Positions 25,824 through 35,894 are shown, counted from the first letter of the stretch. The stretch: 64,000 nt of DNA from BJGV01 sp964196335 (GCA_965238155.1 OZ250175.1:1364001-1428000), one strand, 5' to 3'. Notes: generated from the sequence alone by a model not told the origin. Numbers and translations: made by a program.

Positions 25824-26537
25824 TTGAAAATAAATCTAAAAAAATGGATCTTATTTATAACTGCCCTGTTTTTGTTATGCAGTAATACCGCAAGGAGTGG
25901 TGGTATAGAAGACGGAATAGAAGCATATAAACAAGGTGATTATGATAAGGCCCTGACAATACTCCACCCTCTGGCCACTCAGGGAATGGCAAATGCGCAA
26001 AATAATCTCGGCTGGATGTATGAAGAAGGCATAGGTGTAACCCGGGACTACAAGGAAGCAGTGAAATGGTACCGGCTTGCTGCGGAGCAAGGGTATGCGT
26101 CTGCACAAAATAATCTTGGATTTATTTATCACGTAGGTAAAGGAGTCACTCAGGACTATAAAGAAGCTGTGAAATGGTATCGCCAGGCAGTTAAAAAAAG
26201 AATGGCAAATGCGCAAAATAATCTCGGCTGGATGTATGAAGAAGGCAAAGGTGTGAACCGTGACTACAAGGAAGCCGTCAAGTGGTATCGCCTTGCTGCT
26301 GAACAAGGGTATGCGACTGCACAAAATAACCTTGGGGTTATGTATGTCACGGGTAAAGGCATACCTCAGGACTCTATTCGTGCACATATGTGGTTCAATC
26401 TTGCTGCAAGCCAGGGAGACACAAATGCTGAAGAAAGTTTAGATAGGATGAATAAGGAGATGGAACCATCTCAAATCGCTAATGCTCAGATTATGGCCCA
26501 GGATTGTAAAAAAAAGAATTACAAGAGCTGTAAATAG
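25824..26537 (+). CDS. Sel1-repeat secreted protein (copy 1)
   Basis: 237 residues from a TTG start. Signal peptide, then four Sel1 repeats of the type NLGWMYEEGIGVTRDYKEAVKWYRLAA, and the tail AQDCKKKNYKSCK shared with the other full-length copies in this window. Sel1 proteins form solenoids for protein-protein contacts, often in the periplasm. The repeats differ little from one another, suggesting recent internal duplication. Function unknown; a role in envelope stress or surface interactions is inference. Confidence 0.85.
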   Translation: MKINLKKWILFITALFLLCSNTARSGGIEDGIEAYKQGDYDKALTILHPLATQGMANAQNNLGWMYEEGIGVTRDYKEAVKWYRLAAEQGYASAQNNLGFIYHVGKGVTQDYKEAVKWYRQAVKKRMANAQNNLGWMYEEGKGVNRDYKEAVKWYRLAAEQGYATAQNNLGVMYVTGKGIPQDSIRAHMWFNLAASQGDTNAEESLDRMNKEMEPSQIANAQIMAQDCKKKNYKSCK

Positions 26538-26601
26538 CTCTAATTTACGCGTAATTACCATTTTAATTCAATAATTCAATAATTTAATAAGGAGTCAGGC
26601 C

Positions 26602-26742
26602 ATGCCACAATTTAATAGCACCCAACAAAATATTAGTTGGTGGGAAAGAAAGAGTGAAGATATGGTGAATCTTGCCCTGGGATTAGCTATAACCCTTTTT
26701 ACAGCCTGGGGCTTATATATAGGAATTAGTTTGCATTTATAA
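26602..26742 (+). CDS. Small single-pass membrane protein
   Basis: 46 residues: a charged N-terminus (SWWERKSED) and one membrane helix (NLALGLAITLFTAWGLYIGI). AAGGAG precedes the ATG by about 8 bp, which supports expression. No family recognised. Confidence 0.6.
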   Translation: MPQFNSTQQNISWWERKSEDMVNLALGLAITLFTAWGLYIGISLHL

Positions 26743-26826
26743 TTGAATAACCGTAACGAAGACTAACGCAATCATAAGTTTTAATCAGCCATTTTGGCAT
26801 AATAATCTGACAAAAACACTACTACT

Positions 26827-27115
26827 ATGAATACTGCCACTTTAAGCACCGCTATAGAAAACGTTAATAAAGAACAATTTATTGAGAAGTTTACGCCACT
26901 TGTAAAACGTATAGCCCACCTTATGGTGGCAAAATTACCTGCTTCTGTTCAAATGGATGATCTTATCCGGGCTGGAATGGTCGGTCTGCTGGATGCGATC
27001 AATCGTTATAAAGGCTCATGTGGTCAGCAATTTGAAAGCTATGCGGCCCAACATATACGTGGTTATTCTGGATCAGTTACGGGAAGCTGACTGGCTACCT
27101 CGTGAAAATAAGTAA
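26827..27115 (+). pseudogene. FliA/RpoS-like sigma factor remnant
   Basis: The first 82 codons encode the flagellar-type sigma-70 region 1.2/2: NKEQFIEKFTPLVKRIAHLM, MDDLIRAGMVGLLDAINRY, QFESYAAQHIRG. A frameshift after HIRG (about 27064) follows, and the next frame continues ILDQLREADWLPRENK to a stop at 27115. Regions 3 and 4 are missing. It cannot act as a complete sigma factor. A non-functional fragment, probably acquired with the surrounding accessory segment. Confidence 0.75.
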
Positions 27116-27629
27116 CTCATCTGAAATCACTGTTTTTATATTGCCCTAAACATATACGACTAATAGTTTAAGCCAGAACCTGAAATCAAGTTCACTACCC
27201 TGACACTCAGTCAGTGATGGGAGCATCAAATAATTAGTACGTCTAATATCTCTGTATCATGAATGTTAATGTCCGCCTGACCAGTTTAATTAATAAACTT
27301 GATATAGAATTCTCTTTTCCCGGAATTATTCCATTTTTTCGATACTAAGGCTTATAGGTATCGGCCTCTGATCAAATCTAACTATTCAAATCGTTGTATG
27401 AGCTTTTATCGAAAGTTCATACAATTAAAAACGTTAAAAATAACAATAGCTCCTGCATGTGATTTTTATTACAGACTTAAATTATCGATTTGAGTATTGT
27501 GATAAATAAATGCATCCATGGAAAGTATCTGAAGACAGTTAAATCTAAAAGGTTGTCCGGTTAATACTGCTGATTGCAATAACAAATAAGGAAATAATTG
27601 AAATAACTGGCAAAGGAGAAATACAAACG
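27116..27629. other. Gene-free stretch
   Basis: About 510 bp with no convincing ORF. One imperfect hairpin, GTATGA/TCATAC (27396-27422). Possibly eroded remains of the sigma factor region. Confidence 0.35.
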
Positions 27630-27995
27630 ATGAAAAAACATGTTCTTTTCATAGCCACTACAATGTTCATATATAGTAGCGCTATCAAGGCAGATACTCT
27701 TGAAGAAGGTATAACAGAGCACAATAAAGGTAATTACGCTCATGCCCTTAAATTACTCCACCCGATAGCAGAGAAAGGAAATGTAACAGCGCAGAGTCTG
27801 CTTGGACAAATGTACCTTAGAGGAGAGGGTGTTACCAGGAGCTATCAAAAGGCTCTTAAGTGGAGCCGACTAGCAGCAAATCGGGGTAATGTAAACGCGC
27901 AAGCTAATCTTGGTTTGATGTATGGTCATGGTAAAGGTGTAGACCAGGATTATCATCAGGCAGCAAAATGGTATCGTTTAGCTGCAGAGTTATAA
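27630..27995 (+). CDS. Sel1-repeat secreted protein (short copy 2)
   Basis: 121 residues: signal peptide, an N-terminal block like copy 1 (EEGITEHNKGNYAHALKLLHPIAEKGN), and two Sel1 repeats ending at AAEL. It lacks the Cys-containing tail of the other copies, so it looks C-terminally truncated. AAAGGAG precedes the ATG. A terminase-like HTH gene begins 15 bp downstream. Confidence 0.8.
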   Translation: MKKHVLFIATTMFIYSSAIKADTLEEGITEHNKGNYAHALKLLHPIAEKGNVTAQSLLGQMYLRGEGVTRSYQKALKWSRLAANRGNVNAQANLGLMYGHGKGVDQDYHQAAKWYRLAAEL

Positions 27996-28010
27996 ACACG
28001 TTCTTAATCA

Positions 28011-28265
28011 ATGATACCCGTGCCAATAGATCGTAAACGTCTGATTCTTGAAGATGCGAAAAATCGTGTCTACAAGAATCAGACAGTGAAAGAAATAGCT
28101 GCAAGCCATGGAATTTCCAAGCAGATTCTGACTACCTGGTTAATGTCCCAGCGAGAGGAATACCGAGAACTGCGTGATACGTTCAAAATTAACTTATCTA
28201 CTGAAGACGCACTTGGCGGGAATGCAAGAACTCTATTTGATTATCTGGCAGAAAAAAGAAGATAG
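28011..28265 (+). CDS. Small helix-turn-helix protein, terminase-small-subunit-like (copy 1)
   Basis: 84 residues. The N-terminal motif DRKRLILEDAKNRVYKNQTVKEIAASHGISKQILTTWLMS is shared with the proteins at 48342 and 49442. The helix-turn-helix resembles IS3-transposase and phage small-terminase DNA-binding domains. This copy lacks the WYAERK C-terminal motif. It lies immediately downstream of a short Sel1 gene. Function unknown. Confidence 0.65.
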   Translation: MIPVPIDRKRLILEDAKNRVYKNQTVKEIAASHGISKQILTTWLMSQREEYRELRDTFKINLSTEDALGGNARTLFDYLAEKRR

Positions 28266-28271
28266 TTATAC

Positions 28272-28892
28272 TTAACCTTTAATCTTGCCATCTTGAGAGT
28301 CTTGTTGCAGAGTCTCTATATCCGGACAGTTCGGGTTACAAGGCTCCACAGAAGGAAGGTGATTATCATAGTGTTGGGCATCATTGCCATCCACTCTTTC
28401 ATAAATACGTACATGTTGACCGCGTTCAACATCACCATTCGTTGTAACCACAATAATTTTGCGATCCGGAAAAATGAATTGAACGGATTTAAATTCTGAA
28501 CCATGACTCTGCCTGACACTAGTACTAATTTCGGCAGATGAGCCGGAGGAGATCTTGGCGCTCTCCATGGCGGATAAAAGTGCTTTGGTAACTTCCACCG
28601 GACTAATCCTACCGGAAAAAGCACCCCAATTTTTTTCTATCCAGGAAACCTGTCCGTTTTCAAATGCCAGACTAGCCACAGGCCGGCCTTTATTTGCTTC
28701 ATCTTCAGACAAGAAAAACATACTTTTAGCACCTGAAACTCTAACTATATGAAAATGAGATCGAAGTTTCTCAAGTACGTCGGCCTGCTCCATTCCGGGC
28801 GACAAGATAACAGAACCAATTTTTAACTCAGCAGCCTGTATACCGGGAAAAACAAGAATCAGGATAAAACCAATAAAATAGTATTTTTTCAT
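28272..28892 (-). CDS. Secreted protein of unknown function
   Basis: 206 residues with a signal peptide (GFILILVFPGIQA). The first mature segment KIGSVILSPGMEQADVLEKL loosely resembles outer-membrane assembly lipoproteins of the SmpA type but lacks a lipobox. The C-terminal region has two cysteines (EPCNPNCPD). Ends 7 bp from the convergent HTH gene. No family assigned. Confidence 0.6.
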   Translation of the reverse strand: MKKYYFIGFILILVFPGIQAAELKIGSVILSPGMEQADVLEKLRSHFHIVRVSGAKSMFFLSEDEANKGRPVASLAFENGQVSWIEKNWGAFSGRISPVEVTKALLSAMESAKISSGSSAEISTSVRQSHGSEFKSVQFIFPDRKIIVVTTNGDVERGQHVRIYERVDGNDAQHYDNHLPSVEPCNPNCPDIETLQQDSQDGKIKG

Positions 28893-29209
28893 CTATAGTT
28901 CTCTGTTTTTAGTAAGCATTCTATCCCTTGCACCTATAAAGAACTGATAAAAGGTCAAATTGTTTTCTGGGTAACTATATCGAATAATCTTGATATAACA
29001 TTAACTCCTGATAAGTATCTTCGACTAGTAATGGCATCCTTGTCAAACTTCATGCCAGCAGTGTTTATCCAAAAATTGCAGCAACATCCCGTGAAGTTTT
29101 ACACGGTCTTCTGAATACAAAAGAATTTAATAGTACGCGGGAACCTCCGTTTTTCATAATTGTCTAGCTTTACAATGACAAATTGAAACCAAACATATCT
29201 CAGGTAGCC

Positions 29210-29701
29210 ATGGAATTTGCTGTTACAGATACTGTCATCGTTGAAATCACGATCTTAATTCTGATAGTGTTCATGCTTGCATGCATATTATTAAGATCAA
29301 TTATTCAGCCAGCACATCAACTAAAAAGAACAATGGCTGATATTTTGCACACTTTTTCACGCTATACATATGTGATTCACTATGTAGATGTAATTCCTCC
29401 TGACCTACACAGCGAAGTCTATGAAACACTAAGACGACACTCTAATCAACTATATACTGATATGTCTTTGATGCCAAAATGGTTTTTTAATTTTCCCTAC
29501 TTTGGTAAAGTATTTTCCCTACCGGAAGAAAAAATGGTTTATAAAAGTGCCCGGAATTTGACTGCGACAGCAAATTGGATACACGTAAAACATAACTGTA
29601 AATTAAATCATATTGTTAAAAATATTCAAACAGCTTGTGACAATCTTGGTTTATACATTGACCCGAAAGACCGGATTACAAATGAGCATTTAAATTTATG
29701 A
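29210..29701 (+). CDS. Hypothetical membrane-anchored protein
   Basis: 163 residues from the ATG at 29210 (a TTG at 29183 is possible but lacks a Shine-Dalgarno). One N-terminal membrane helix (VEITILILIVFMLACILL), then a charged cytosolic domain containing HTFSRYTYVIHYVDVIPP. No motif recognised. Preceded by ~310 bp without genes. Confidence 0.55.
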   Translation: MEFAVTDTVIVEITILILIVFMLACILLRSIIQPAHQLKRTMADILHTFSRYTYVIHYVDVIPPDLHSEVYETLRRHSNQLYTDMSLMPKWFFNFPYFGKVFSLPEEKMVYKSARNLTATANWIHVKHNCKLNHIVKNIQTACDNLGLYIDPKDRITNEHLNL

Positions 29702-29735
29702 TAAGCCTCAAGGCCAGTCGTCCAAAAGTATTTTC

Positions 29736-30559
29736 CTAGTTCCCTGATTCCTTTATGAAAAAATTCATAATTTTATTTAATCTACGCCTGTGAATCTCAG
29801 ATGAGAGATCTTGAAATGGATGGGAAAGTTCAATTCCTCTGAACACAAAAGCTCCGCGGTTAGCTCCTATACGAATTAATTCTGCCATTTGTAACGGACT
29901 AACAATAAGGTCGCGCACACCGGAAATTATCATAATATGAGAACTGTCCAGAGGAAGATGACGCATTGGATTATAGCTTTCCGGGCAACCATAGTTTGAT
30001 ATGTAGCTTGGAGAAGAATCGATAACTGCTGCATCAAAGTTATGACTGCGCCCTACAGCATTGAGTAACATTACCCCGCCAATAGAGATCCCATACATAA
30101 ATCGCCTGATATAGCCCCGGGTATTTAAATGGGAAACAATATCAGTGTAATCAGCAATTATAGCTGCAAGACGACTTTTACCTTCAGACTGTCCATAACC
30201 TCTGTAATCGTAGATATATGTATCAAATCCATTTTTACGAAACAATTCTAAATCGGAAATTAGCTGATCAGCCAGCATAGCATTCCCCTGTGCAACCAAG
30301 ATATAACCTCTGGGTACACGTGCCGCAAGTTTGTAACCACTAAGAATCACACCATCTCGGGCAGCAAACTGAATGGATTGAACATTTTGTTTAAGTTCTA
30401 CGTGAGAAGGATCAGGTCGCTCTGCCATAACCAAAATGCTAAAGGTTCTCGTACCGCGCCACAAACAGCTTGCTCAAAGTCAAACTCCTCTGCTACAACC
30501 AGGTTTGGGTTGCCTGCTAAAAACATTACACCCATGATTAGAATAGTTAAATGTGGCAT
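29736..30559 (-). pseudogene. Alpha/beta hydrolase with frameshift near the N-terminus
   Basis: The main open frame (from 30464) encodes an alpha/beta hydrolase: YIYDYRGYGQSEG, the nucleophile elbow GISIGG, and a late histidine in ELSHPFQDL. A separate minus-strand frame starts at 30559 with a signal peptide (MGVMFLAGNPNLVVA) and ends near REPLAFWLW. Joining both at about 30430 gives REPLAFWLW...RPDPSHVELK, the normal family entry, so one frameshift separates them. The intact protein would be a periplasmic or membrane hydrolase. Sequencing error or real decay. Confidence 0.7.
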
Positions 30560-30748
30560 GTAGTAAATAAGTCATTCATTCAAGACCGAAATTGAAAGCA
30601 AAATGATCATATTTGACCACTAATATACTTTATGTAAATATTTTATTACTATTTCTTTTAAAAGTAAGCTGTCTGTAATAATAAATTAGAGAATTGAAAG
30701 CAGGAAATATACTCAACCATTAGCCAAATACTCTTGTAGAATATTATT

Positions 30749-31531
30749 ATGGAACTATTTTTGATCGGGGTTACTGCATTCCTGGTTGCATTACTTACCC
30801 TGTTTTCGGGTTTCGGGCTTGGGACTGTCTTAATGCCTGTTTTTTCATTGTTTTTTCCGGTCCCACTGGCGATTGCGGCAACGGCAGTGGTGCATTTTGC
30901 TAATAACATTTTCAAATTTGGTTTGATGGCAAAATACACTAACTGGAATGTAGTCACCCGATTTGGTATTCCTGCTGTACTGGCTGCACTTGCCGGCGCT
31001 ATTCTTCTCCAAATATTGGATCAGATACCTATGATCGGCAGCTATTCTCTTGGTGAATCACTATTTAAACTTACAGTTGTTAAAATGGTGGTCGGATTCC
31101 TGATCATTTTCTTTGCAGTATTTGAATTTTTACCCTGGGCTCAACAATTAGTACTGCCATCAAGATGGCTGCCAATAGGTGGAGCAATATCTGGGTTTTT
31201 TGGAGGGTTATCAGGGAATCAAGGTGCGTTGCGCTCAGTCTTTCTGCTAAAGACCGGTTTGTCTAAAAATGCTTTTATCGCCACCGGCATAGCCTCAGCC
31301 ATTTTCATCGATGCTTCCCGCTTAATAATCTACGGAATAAAAATTCCATCTGACCATGTCACAGAATCTCAGGAGCTTATCATTCCGATCATTGTAGGAA
31401 CAGTTTGTGCACTCTGCGGGAGCTTTATTGGTAAACAATTTCTTCAAAAGATTACAATCAAAATAATTCGCATCATAGTAACAGCTACCATGATGCTAAT
31501 CGGAACAGCTCTTCTTATCGGCGTTATTTAA
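30749..31531 (+). CDS. TSUP-family (TauE/SafE) transporter
   Basis: 260 residues with about eight membrane helices. The family markers GFGLGTVLMPVFSL and GAISGFFGGLSGNQGALRS are present. TSUP proteins move small organic or inorganic anions such as sulfite or sulfoacetate; the substrate is not evident. Last gene before modules C and D, so it may be element cargo. Confidence 0.85.
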   Translation: MELFLIGVTAFLVALLTLFSGFGLGTVLMPVFSLFFPVPLAIAATAVVHFANNIFKFGLMAKYTNWNVVTRFGIPAVLAALAGAILLQILDQIPMIGSYSLGESLFKLTVVKMVVGFLIIFFAVFEFLPWAQQLVLPSRWLPIGGAISGFFGGLSGNQGALRSVFLLKTGLSKNAFIATGIASAIFIDASRLIIYGIKIPSDHVTESQELIIPIIVGTVCALCGSFIGKQFLQKITIKIIRIIVTATMMLIGTALLIGVI

Positions 31532-31590
31532 GAAAGAGTATATCTTTATTTTAACACTATATTTCTAGTACTGGTTGTAAAGCATCATTC

Positions 31591-31657
31591 AAGATACCAA
31601 CAAGGGTACCAACAGAAAACAATATAAAAAACTGTATAAAGTGTGATTTATTACCAT
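31591..31657. repeat. Attachment-site-like module C
   Basis: Direct ATACCAACA and GTACCAACA repeats followed by TGTGATTTATTACCAT, with TATAAAG/CTTTATA arms. The 59-bp distance equals module A. Confidence 0.55.
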
Positions 31658-31982
31658 ATCTTTATAGTTAATTATTTACACAATGTAACTTAATACCAAT
31701 TTTGTTACCGGTCTGTATGTATACATACTAAGCAAACATTAACTAAGACAAATCATAAGTATAGGACAGTTCGAAACAATCCCACGCCTCCCTGTCTAAA
31801 ACAGCACTTTCTCTTCTTTTTTGATACAACTTTAACGAATAGATTTAATGAAGAAGCCTCGAAATTATTTAGACAAATAAATTATCATTTATAATGATGG
31901 CATTATTTCACAGTCTATAAACCGTAGCTCTTGACATATTAATAATTGTTTAATTTCAAAATGGAAGCATGTATTTCTTTTA

Positions 31983-32050
31983 AATGTACCAACAAATATA
32001 CCAACATCTCTATCCTGCTTTTAGCCCCTAAAAATGTAATTATTTACCAT
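31983..32050. repeat. Attachment-site-like module D
   Basis: Two TACCAACA repeats, then a core TAATTATTTACCAT within perfect 10-bp arms CCTAAAAATG/CATTTTTAGG (32027-32057). The distance is 60 bp. It lies ~80 bp from the 3' end of the truncated integrase gene. Confidence 0.6.
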
Positions 32051-32130
32051 TTTTAGGAGCTTGGTTCTTAGCACAGATGAAATAGATTATGAAGACTCCC
32101 GATAATCCTTTAGATACACCCGTTTATTAT

Positions 32131-32781
32131 TCAGAAATTTCGTGTCAAAAAACGCCGTGTAGTTTTCTTTGGCTTTATAGTAGCTATTGAATTGCGCAAT
32201 CCAGCCGTCGGATCGCGCAATGTACGTCCTGTTGCAATAGCATAGCAAAATATCTGCTCACAATAAGTAAGTGCACGATGTGCAGTTTCCAGAGCTCCAC
32301 GGCTTTCTATGCGCTTGATTACAGTTAGCAATACCGGTGAAATTATTTTATCTACAGGCCGCGCACCCAACCATGGAAAAATATCTTTTTCAAACTGAGT
32401 AATAATCTTACTTGAGTGATTTTCTTTCCAGTTAGGTACCCGCCCCATGAACCACTCCCGGGTGACAACCTCAAAACTATCATCAGCCAATACCCTGGAT
32501 GCAATCTTTCTTGCTTTTTTGGTGTTACTTGGATCCGCACCATTTGCTAATAGCTTACGGGCCTTTTCACGCCGATCTCTGGCAAAAGAAAGGGTTACCT
32601 CTGGATACACACCTAATGCCAGCGTTTTTTGCTTACCGGCAAAACGATACGCAAGACGCCAATACTTGGAACTATTAGGGTCCCAGGATTTTACCAATAA
32701 GAATAATCCGCCACCGTCAAATAGTTTTAATGGTTTATCAACAACCTTTGCATTCTTTACCTGTAATTGTGTCAGTGCCAT
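32131..32781 (-). pseudogene. P4-type tyrosine integrase, catalytic domain missing
   Basis: 216 residues: the DUF4102 N-terminal domain (MALTQLQVKNAK, KLFDGGGLFLLV, LGVYPEVTLSFARDRR) and the SAM-like core-binding domain to residue ~205. Normal P4 integrases have ~400 residues; the R-H-x-x-R...Y catalytic half is absent, with the frame ending in RRFLTRNF. It cannot recombine DNA alone. It lies close to four attachment-site-like modules, consistent with a dead integrative element. Confidence 0.9.
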
Positions 32782-32925
32782 TCTTATCCGTCATTGTTCA
32801 TTCCGATATTAGTTAATAGCGTCAAATACCAATAATTATTAATAGCCAGCAATAAGCAAACCAGAATACCAATGAATAACGGGGTCTCACTATTTTATCA
32901 GTATAGGTATTAAATTCAATAGAGT

Positions 32926-32968
32926 GTCACAAATGACTTTGTTTAATATATGCCGGTCACTAATGACT
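32926..32968. repeat. Paired GTCA-N4-TGAC sites, copy 1
   Basis: GTCACAAATGACT and GTCACTAATGACT, centres 30 bp apart (three helical turns). Lies upstream of the integrase and the small protein at 33103, in a ~320-bp gene-free stretch. Confidence 0.65.
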
Positions 32969-33102
32969 ACTATTTTTGAATACCAACTATCATGCAAAAG
33001 CACTAAAGTTTACAGATATATTACCGTTTTATTTTGATACGATCCGGATGCATCAGATGCCAGGAATCAAGCTCTTGCTGTAAGTTTTTCTAATATAATT
33101 TT

Positions 33103-33294
33103 ATGAAAAATATAACTATTTCAGCTGCACAGCTATTTATTGCAATTTTTTTGGGAACGAATTTTGAAGCGTGGTACAAATTATCAGATGTCTTATATCT
33201 CAACTTTTTAAACTATCTCCAGTTTGGATTAGGAATAATCATTTCTGCTGTAGGTTCTGTCCTGAAAAAACGTCAGGAATTAATAACTACATAA
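33103..33294 (+). CDS. Small membrane protein, function unknown
   Basis: 63 residues with two membrane segments (AAQLFIAIFLGTNF, FGLGIIISAVGSVL) and a basic C-terminus. No family recognised. Confidence 0.5.
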   Translation: MKNITISAAQLFIAIFLGTNFEAWYKLSDVLYLNFLNYLQFGLGIIISAVGSVLKKRQELITT

Positions 33295-33345
33295 ATTTTT
33301 CCAGCAATGCTGCCAGTTTATAAATAAAATAATATTTATTTATTG

Positions 33346-33361
33346 TGTGAATTTTTTCACA
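33346..33361. promoter_or_regulatory. CRP-type site (TGTGA-N6-TCACA)
   Basis: Perfect consensus. A TATTCT hexamer at 33384-33389 sits where a -10 would be for a class II site (-41.5). The gene at 33480 starts 119 bp downstream. Confidence 0.65.
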
Positions 33362-33479
33362 GAATGATTCGTTCAGAACGATTATTCTATGTTTGCACGC
33401 CCTAATATCAGAAATAACCAGATTTAAAATGATACTGAATAAATATGGCAGGTGTGTGTTTTGACAAGGAGGCTACATA

Positions 33480-33665
33480 ATGGCTGATGATAATAATCTA
33501 ACGTGCCAAATTGAAGATATGGGCACTATGCCAGTTCCACGTACGTGCAGGGCAGCATTTGGAACTTCGTCTAATCTTTTAGGAATAGACCAGGATCTGC
33601 CTTTACGATCATGGAACATGACTGCAATTATATGTACCGCTTTTTTTCTGATCTGGATAGGATAA
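33480..33665 (+). CDS. Small protein with C-terminal membrane helix
   Basis: 61 residues: a polar N-terminus with two cysteines (TCQIEDMG and RTCRAAFG) and one C-terminal membrane helix (AIICTAFFLIWIG). AAGGAGG precedes the ATG by about 9 bp. A perfect CRP-type site lies upstream with a plausible -10, so expression is well supported. No family recognised. Confidence 0.6.
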   Translation: MADDNNLTCQIEDMGTMPVPRTCRAAFGTSSNLLGIDQDLPLRSWNMTAIICTAFFLIWIG

Positions 33666-33789
33666 TCTATAAGTAATTAAGTATTATTGATCTAAGTTTA
33701 GATTCATACTTTACATTAATTATTAGTATTATCTATTTGTTTATACTTTTGTTTTATTATTGTAATTACGAATCCTGAAGATATATTAT

Positions 33790-34047
33790 ATGAGTAAAAA
33801 ATGTACAACATTGCGGGAAGAACCTTTTAAGAGAGGAGAAGTTGTAAGAATGCTTGAAGTTCCACAAGAGTTATTCTTAAAATTTCCTGAGACTCAGCAT
33901 GTAACATTAAGAGCAGAAGTTGGAAACGTACATTTAATTCAAAGCTTTGACGAAAACGGGCAGATTGAGTTAGAGATCCATGATGAACGTTACACACCAC
34001 ATACTATATGGGTGGACCCATCTTGTGTAACGAGGAACCTAAAATAA
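33790..34047 (+). CDS. Small SH3-like-looking protein, family member 1
   Basis: 85 residues. The pattern GEVVRMLEVPQELFLKFPE, HLIQSFDENGQIELEIHDE, HTIWVDPSCVTRN is shared with 40729 and 55676 and looks like a small beta-barrel. Family function is unknown. Cytosolic, no signal peptide. The Pro-Ser-Cys-Val-Thr ending is the most conserved block. Confidence 0.65.
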   Translation: MSKKCTTLREEPFKRGEVVRMLEVPQELFLKFPETQHVTLRAEVGNVHLIQSFDENGQIELEIHDERYTPHTIWVDPSCVTRNLK

Positions 34048-34367
34048 TTGAGTAATATCGGACTCAGTTTTTCTCTGATTATGTCTATGATGAGCGACAG
34101 CTCTAATTATATGATTAAATCTTTTTCATTTACATCAACATGTTTTCATAATCCCTTAGATTATCATCGCCGGCAGTATATCGAAGTTAATGGTTATTTT
34201 AAATGTGTGACAGGAAACTAGGTTTTCTCAAAATATAATCAATGGGAATCAAGAATATTCCATTTAATACCTTAATTATCAATATAATATAGACTGTTTC
34301 TAATCTTGTTTATCTTATCATTCCTGCCAGTGTGACCAGCTATAATCTAGATTTTTTGATACCAGCT
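34048..34367. other. Gene-free stretch
   Basis: About 320 bp with no ORF or repeat that I could support. Confidence 0.35.
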
Positions 34368-34742
34368 TTAACTTTCATTAAATTGTTTACTCCTCCTGTT
34401 ATATTTTTCTATATTTCCCTTTGATAAATTTACCGGATATTTTGTTGCATTAATTTCTATTTTTTCTAAAGCAGCTTTCTCAATATCCACATCTAATTTA
34501 TCAGCCAGCCTTACCAGAAAGAGGAAAACATCCGCAATTTCTTCTTTTACCAATGACATCTGCTTCTCAGAATTCACTATATCTATAGACTGTTGTTCTG
34601 TAAGCCATTGGAATAACTCAAGCAGTTCGGCGGCCTCTCTCACAAGGCCCATAGATAGATTCTTAGGGCTTTGAAATTGGTCCCAGTCACGCTCATCAGA
34701 AAATATAGATAGTTTTTTCTGTATAACATTTATATCCATCAA
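34368..34742 (-). CDS. MazG-like nucleotide pyrophosphohydrolase
   Basis: 124 residues. Mg-binding acidic helices are clear: REAAELLELFQWL and EEIADVFLFLVRLADKLDVD (ExxE and ExxD). Single-domain size as in dCTPase/RS21-C6-type enzymes that hydrolyse non-canonical dNTPs. Cytosolic house-cleaning enzyme. Confidence 0.9.
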   Translation of the reverse strand: MMDINVIQKKLSIFSDERDWDQFQSPKNLSMGLVREAAELLELFQWLTEQQSIDIVNSEKQMSLVKEEIADVFLFLVRLADKLDVDIEKAALEKIEINATKYPVNLSKGNIEKYNRRSKQFNES

Positions 34743-34943
34743 ATAGCTCCCTTTAATTTATTTGAACATTTCTATAGAGACTTCCATCTGAGCAGGAAAT
34801 ATATGCTAGGAGAAATATAATCTATTAATCAATATATTAGAATGATTAGATATTTTTAAGTGAGCTAAAAAATACTCCGTCATAATCCGGATTTATTAAA
34901 TTACCGTATAAATTTTATCTGCTCATCAGATTTGTAAAAACCC

Positions 34944-35013
34944 ATCATAAATGACTTTTTTGTATTTAGCAGTCACTAGTGACTCTATTTTCGTAAACTG
35001 GTCCCTTATGACT
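34944..35013. repeat. GTCA-N4-TGAC sites, copy 2 (triplet)
   Basis: Units ATCATAAATGACT, GTCACTAGTGACT and GTCCCTTATGACT have centres 28-29 bp apart. Only copy with three units. In the 350-bp gap between two minus-strand genes. Confidence 0.6.
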
Positions 35014-35092
35014 TCTTTTGACTCAAAGTAAATTTCTACAGCAAAAAATATGTAAATCTATAGATCACTTATAGTATTCGGGAGAGCTTAAA

Positions 35093-35680
35093 CTAGTCTT
35101 TCTCCTCGAGTACTTCTTTAACTCTCTTTCTCAGCAATGGAAGTAATTCTGCTTCAAACCATGGATTTCTACGAAACCATAAGTTGTTACGTGGACTAGG
35201 ATGTGGCATAGGCACCAAATCCGGCCACTGCTCGCGCCAGGATTGCACTGTATTGGTAACTGATAAGTATGAATCAGGAAAATAATAGGCCTGAGCATAC
35301 TTACCAAGAACCAGGGTAAGCTTTAAATTTTTTAGGGGTTTCATAAGTTTTTCACGCCAGGCGGGTGCACATTCGGGACGCGGCGGAAGATCACCGGCAT
35401 TACCAGTACCAGGAAAACAAAGACCCATTGGAAGAATAGCTATAGTATAGGGGTCATAAAAGACTTCAGAAGATACTCCCAACCACTGGCGTAGTCGGTC
35501 TCCACTCATATCTGCAAATGGAACACCTGACTCATGTACTTTTCTGCCAGGAGCCTGCCCCACAATTAGAATACGAGCACGAGTGTGTAACTGGAGCACA
35601 GGTCGGGGAGGGAATGGCAAGTGATTCGTACAGATATTACAATTACGAACTTCTCTAAGTAATAATGAGACAGATTTCAT
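35093..35680 (-). CDS. Uracil-DNA glycosylase family protein
   Basis: 195 residues. Motif 1 GQAPGRKVHESG, the Phe-Ala-Asp-Met-Ser segment, and a HPSPRN motif near the C-terminus match the UDG superfamily. The N-terminal NCNIC pair hints at an iron-sulfur site but the full four-Cys set is not obvious. Removes uracil or related bases from DNA, inferred from family. Confidence 0.85.
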   Translation of the reverse strand: MKSVSLLLREVRNCNICTNHLPFPPRPVLQLHTRARILIVGQAPGRKVHESGVPFADMSGDRLRQWLGVSSEVFYDPYTIAILPMGLCFPGTGNAGDLPPRPECAPAWREKLMKPLKNLKLTLVLGKYAQAYYFPDSYLSVTNTVQSWREQWPDLVPMPHPSPRNNLWFRRNPWFEAELLPLLRKRVKEVLEEKD

Positions 35681-35894
35681 TAACTATACCTTAAAGAAAC
35701 AGATCATTATTTATATACATTGAATAGATATTGCTATTTTTATTTAATATTAAGTTTACTTTCAATCCCTTATAATCTACAAAGCTTTCCCGTTATTAGT
35801 GACTCTGCACTTAATAAGCTTCTATAAAATAAACATACAGACTTTTAATCTAAATTACTTAGTTTTTAGTACTAAAATTTAAGGTAAATTGTTA

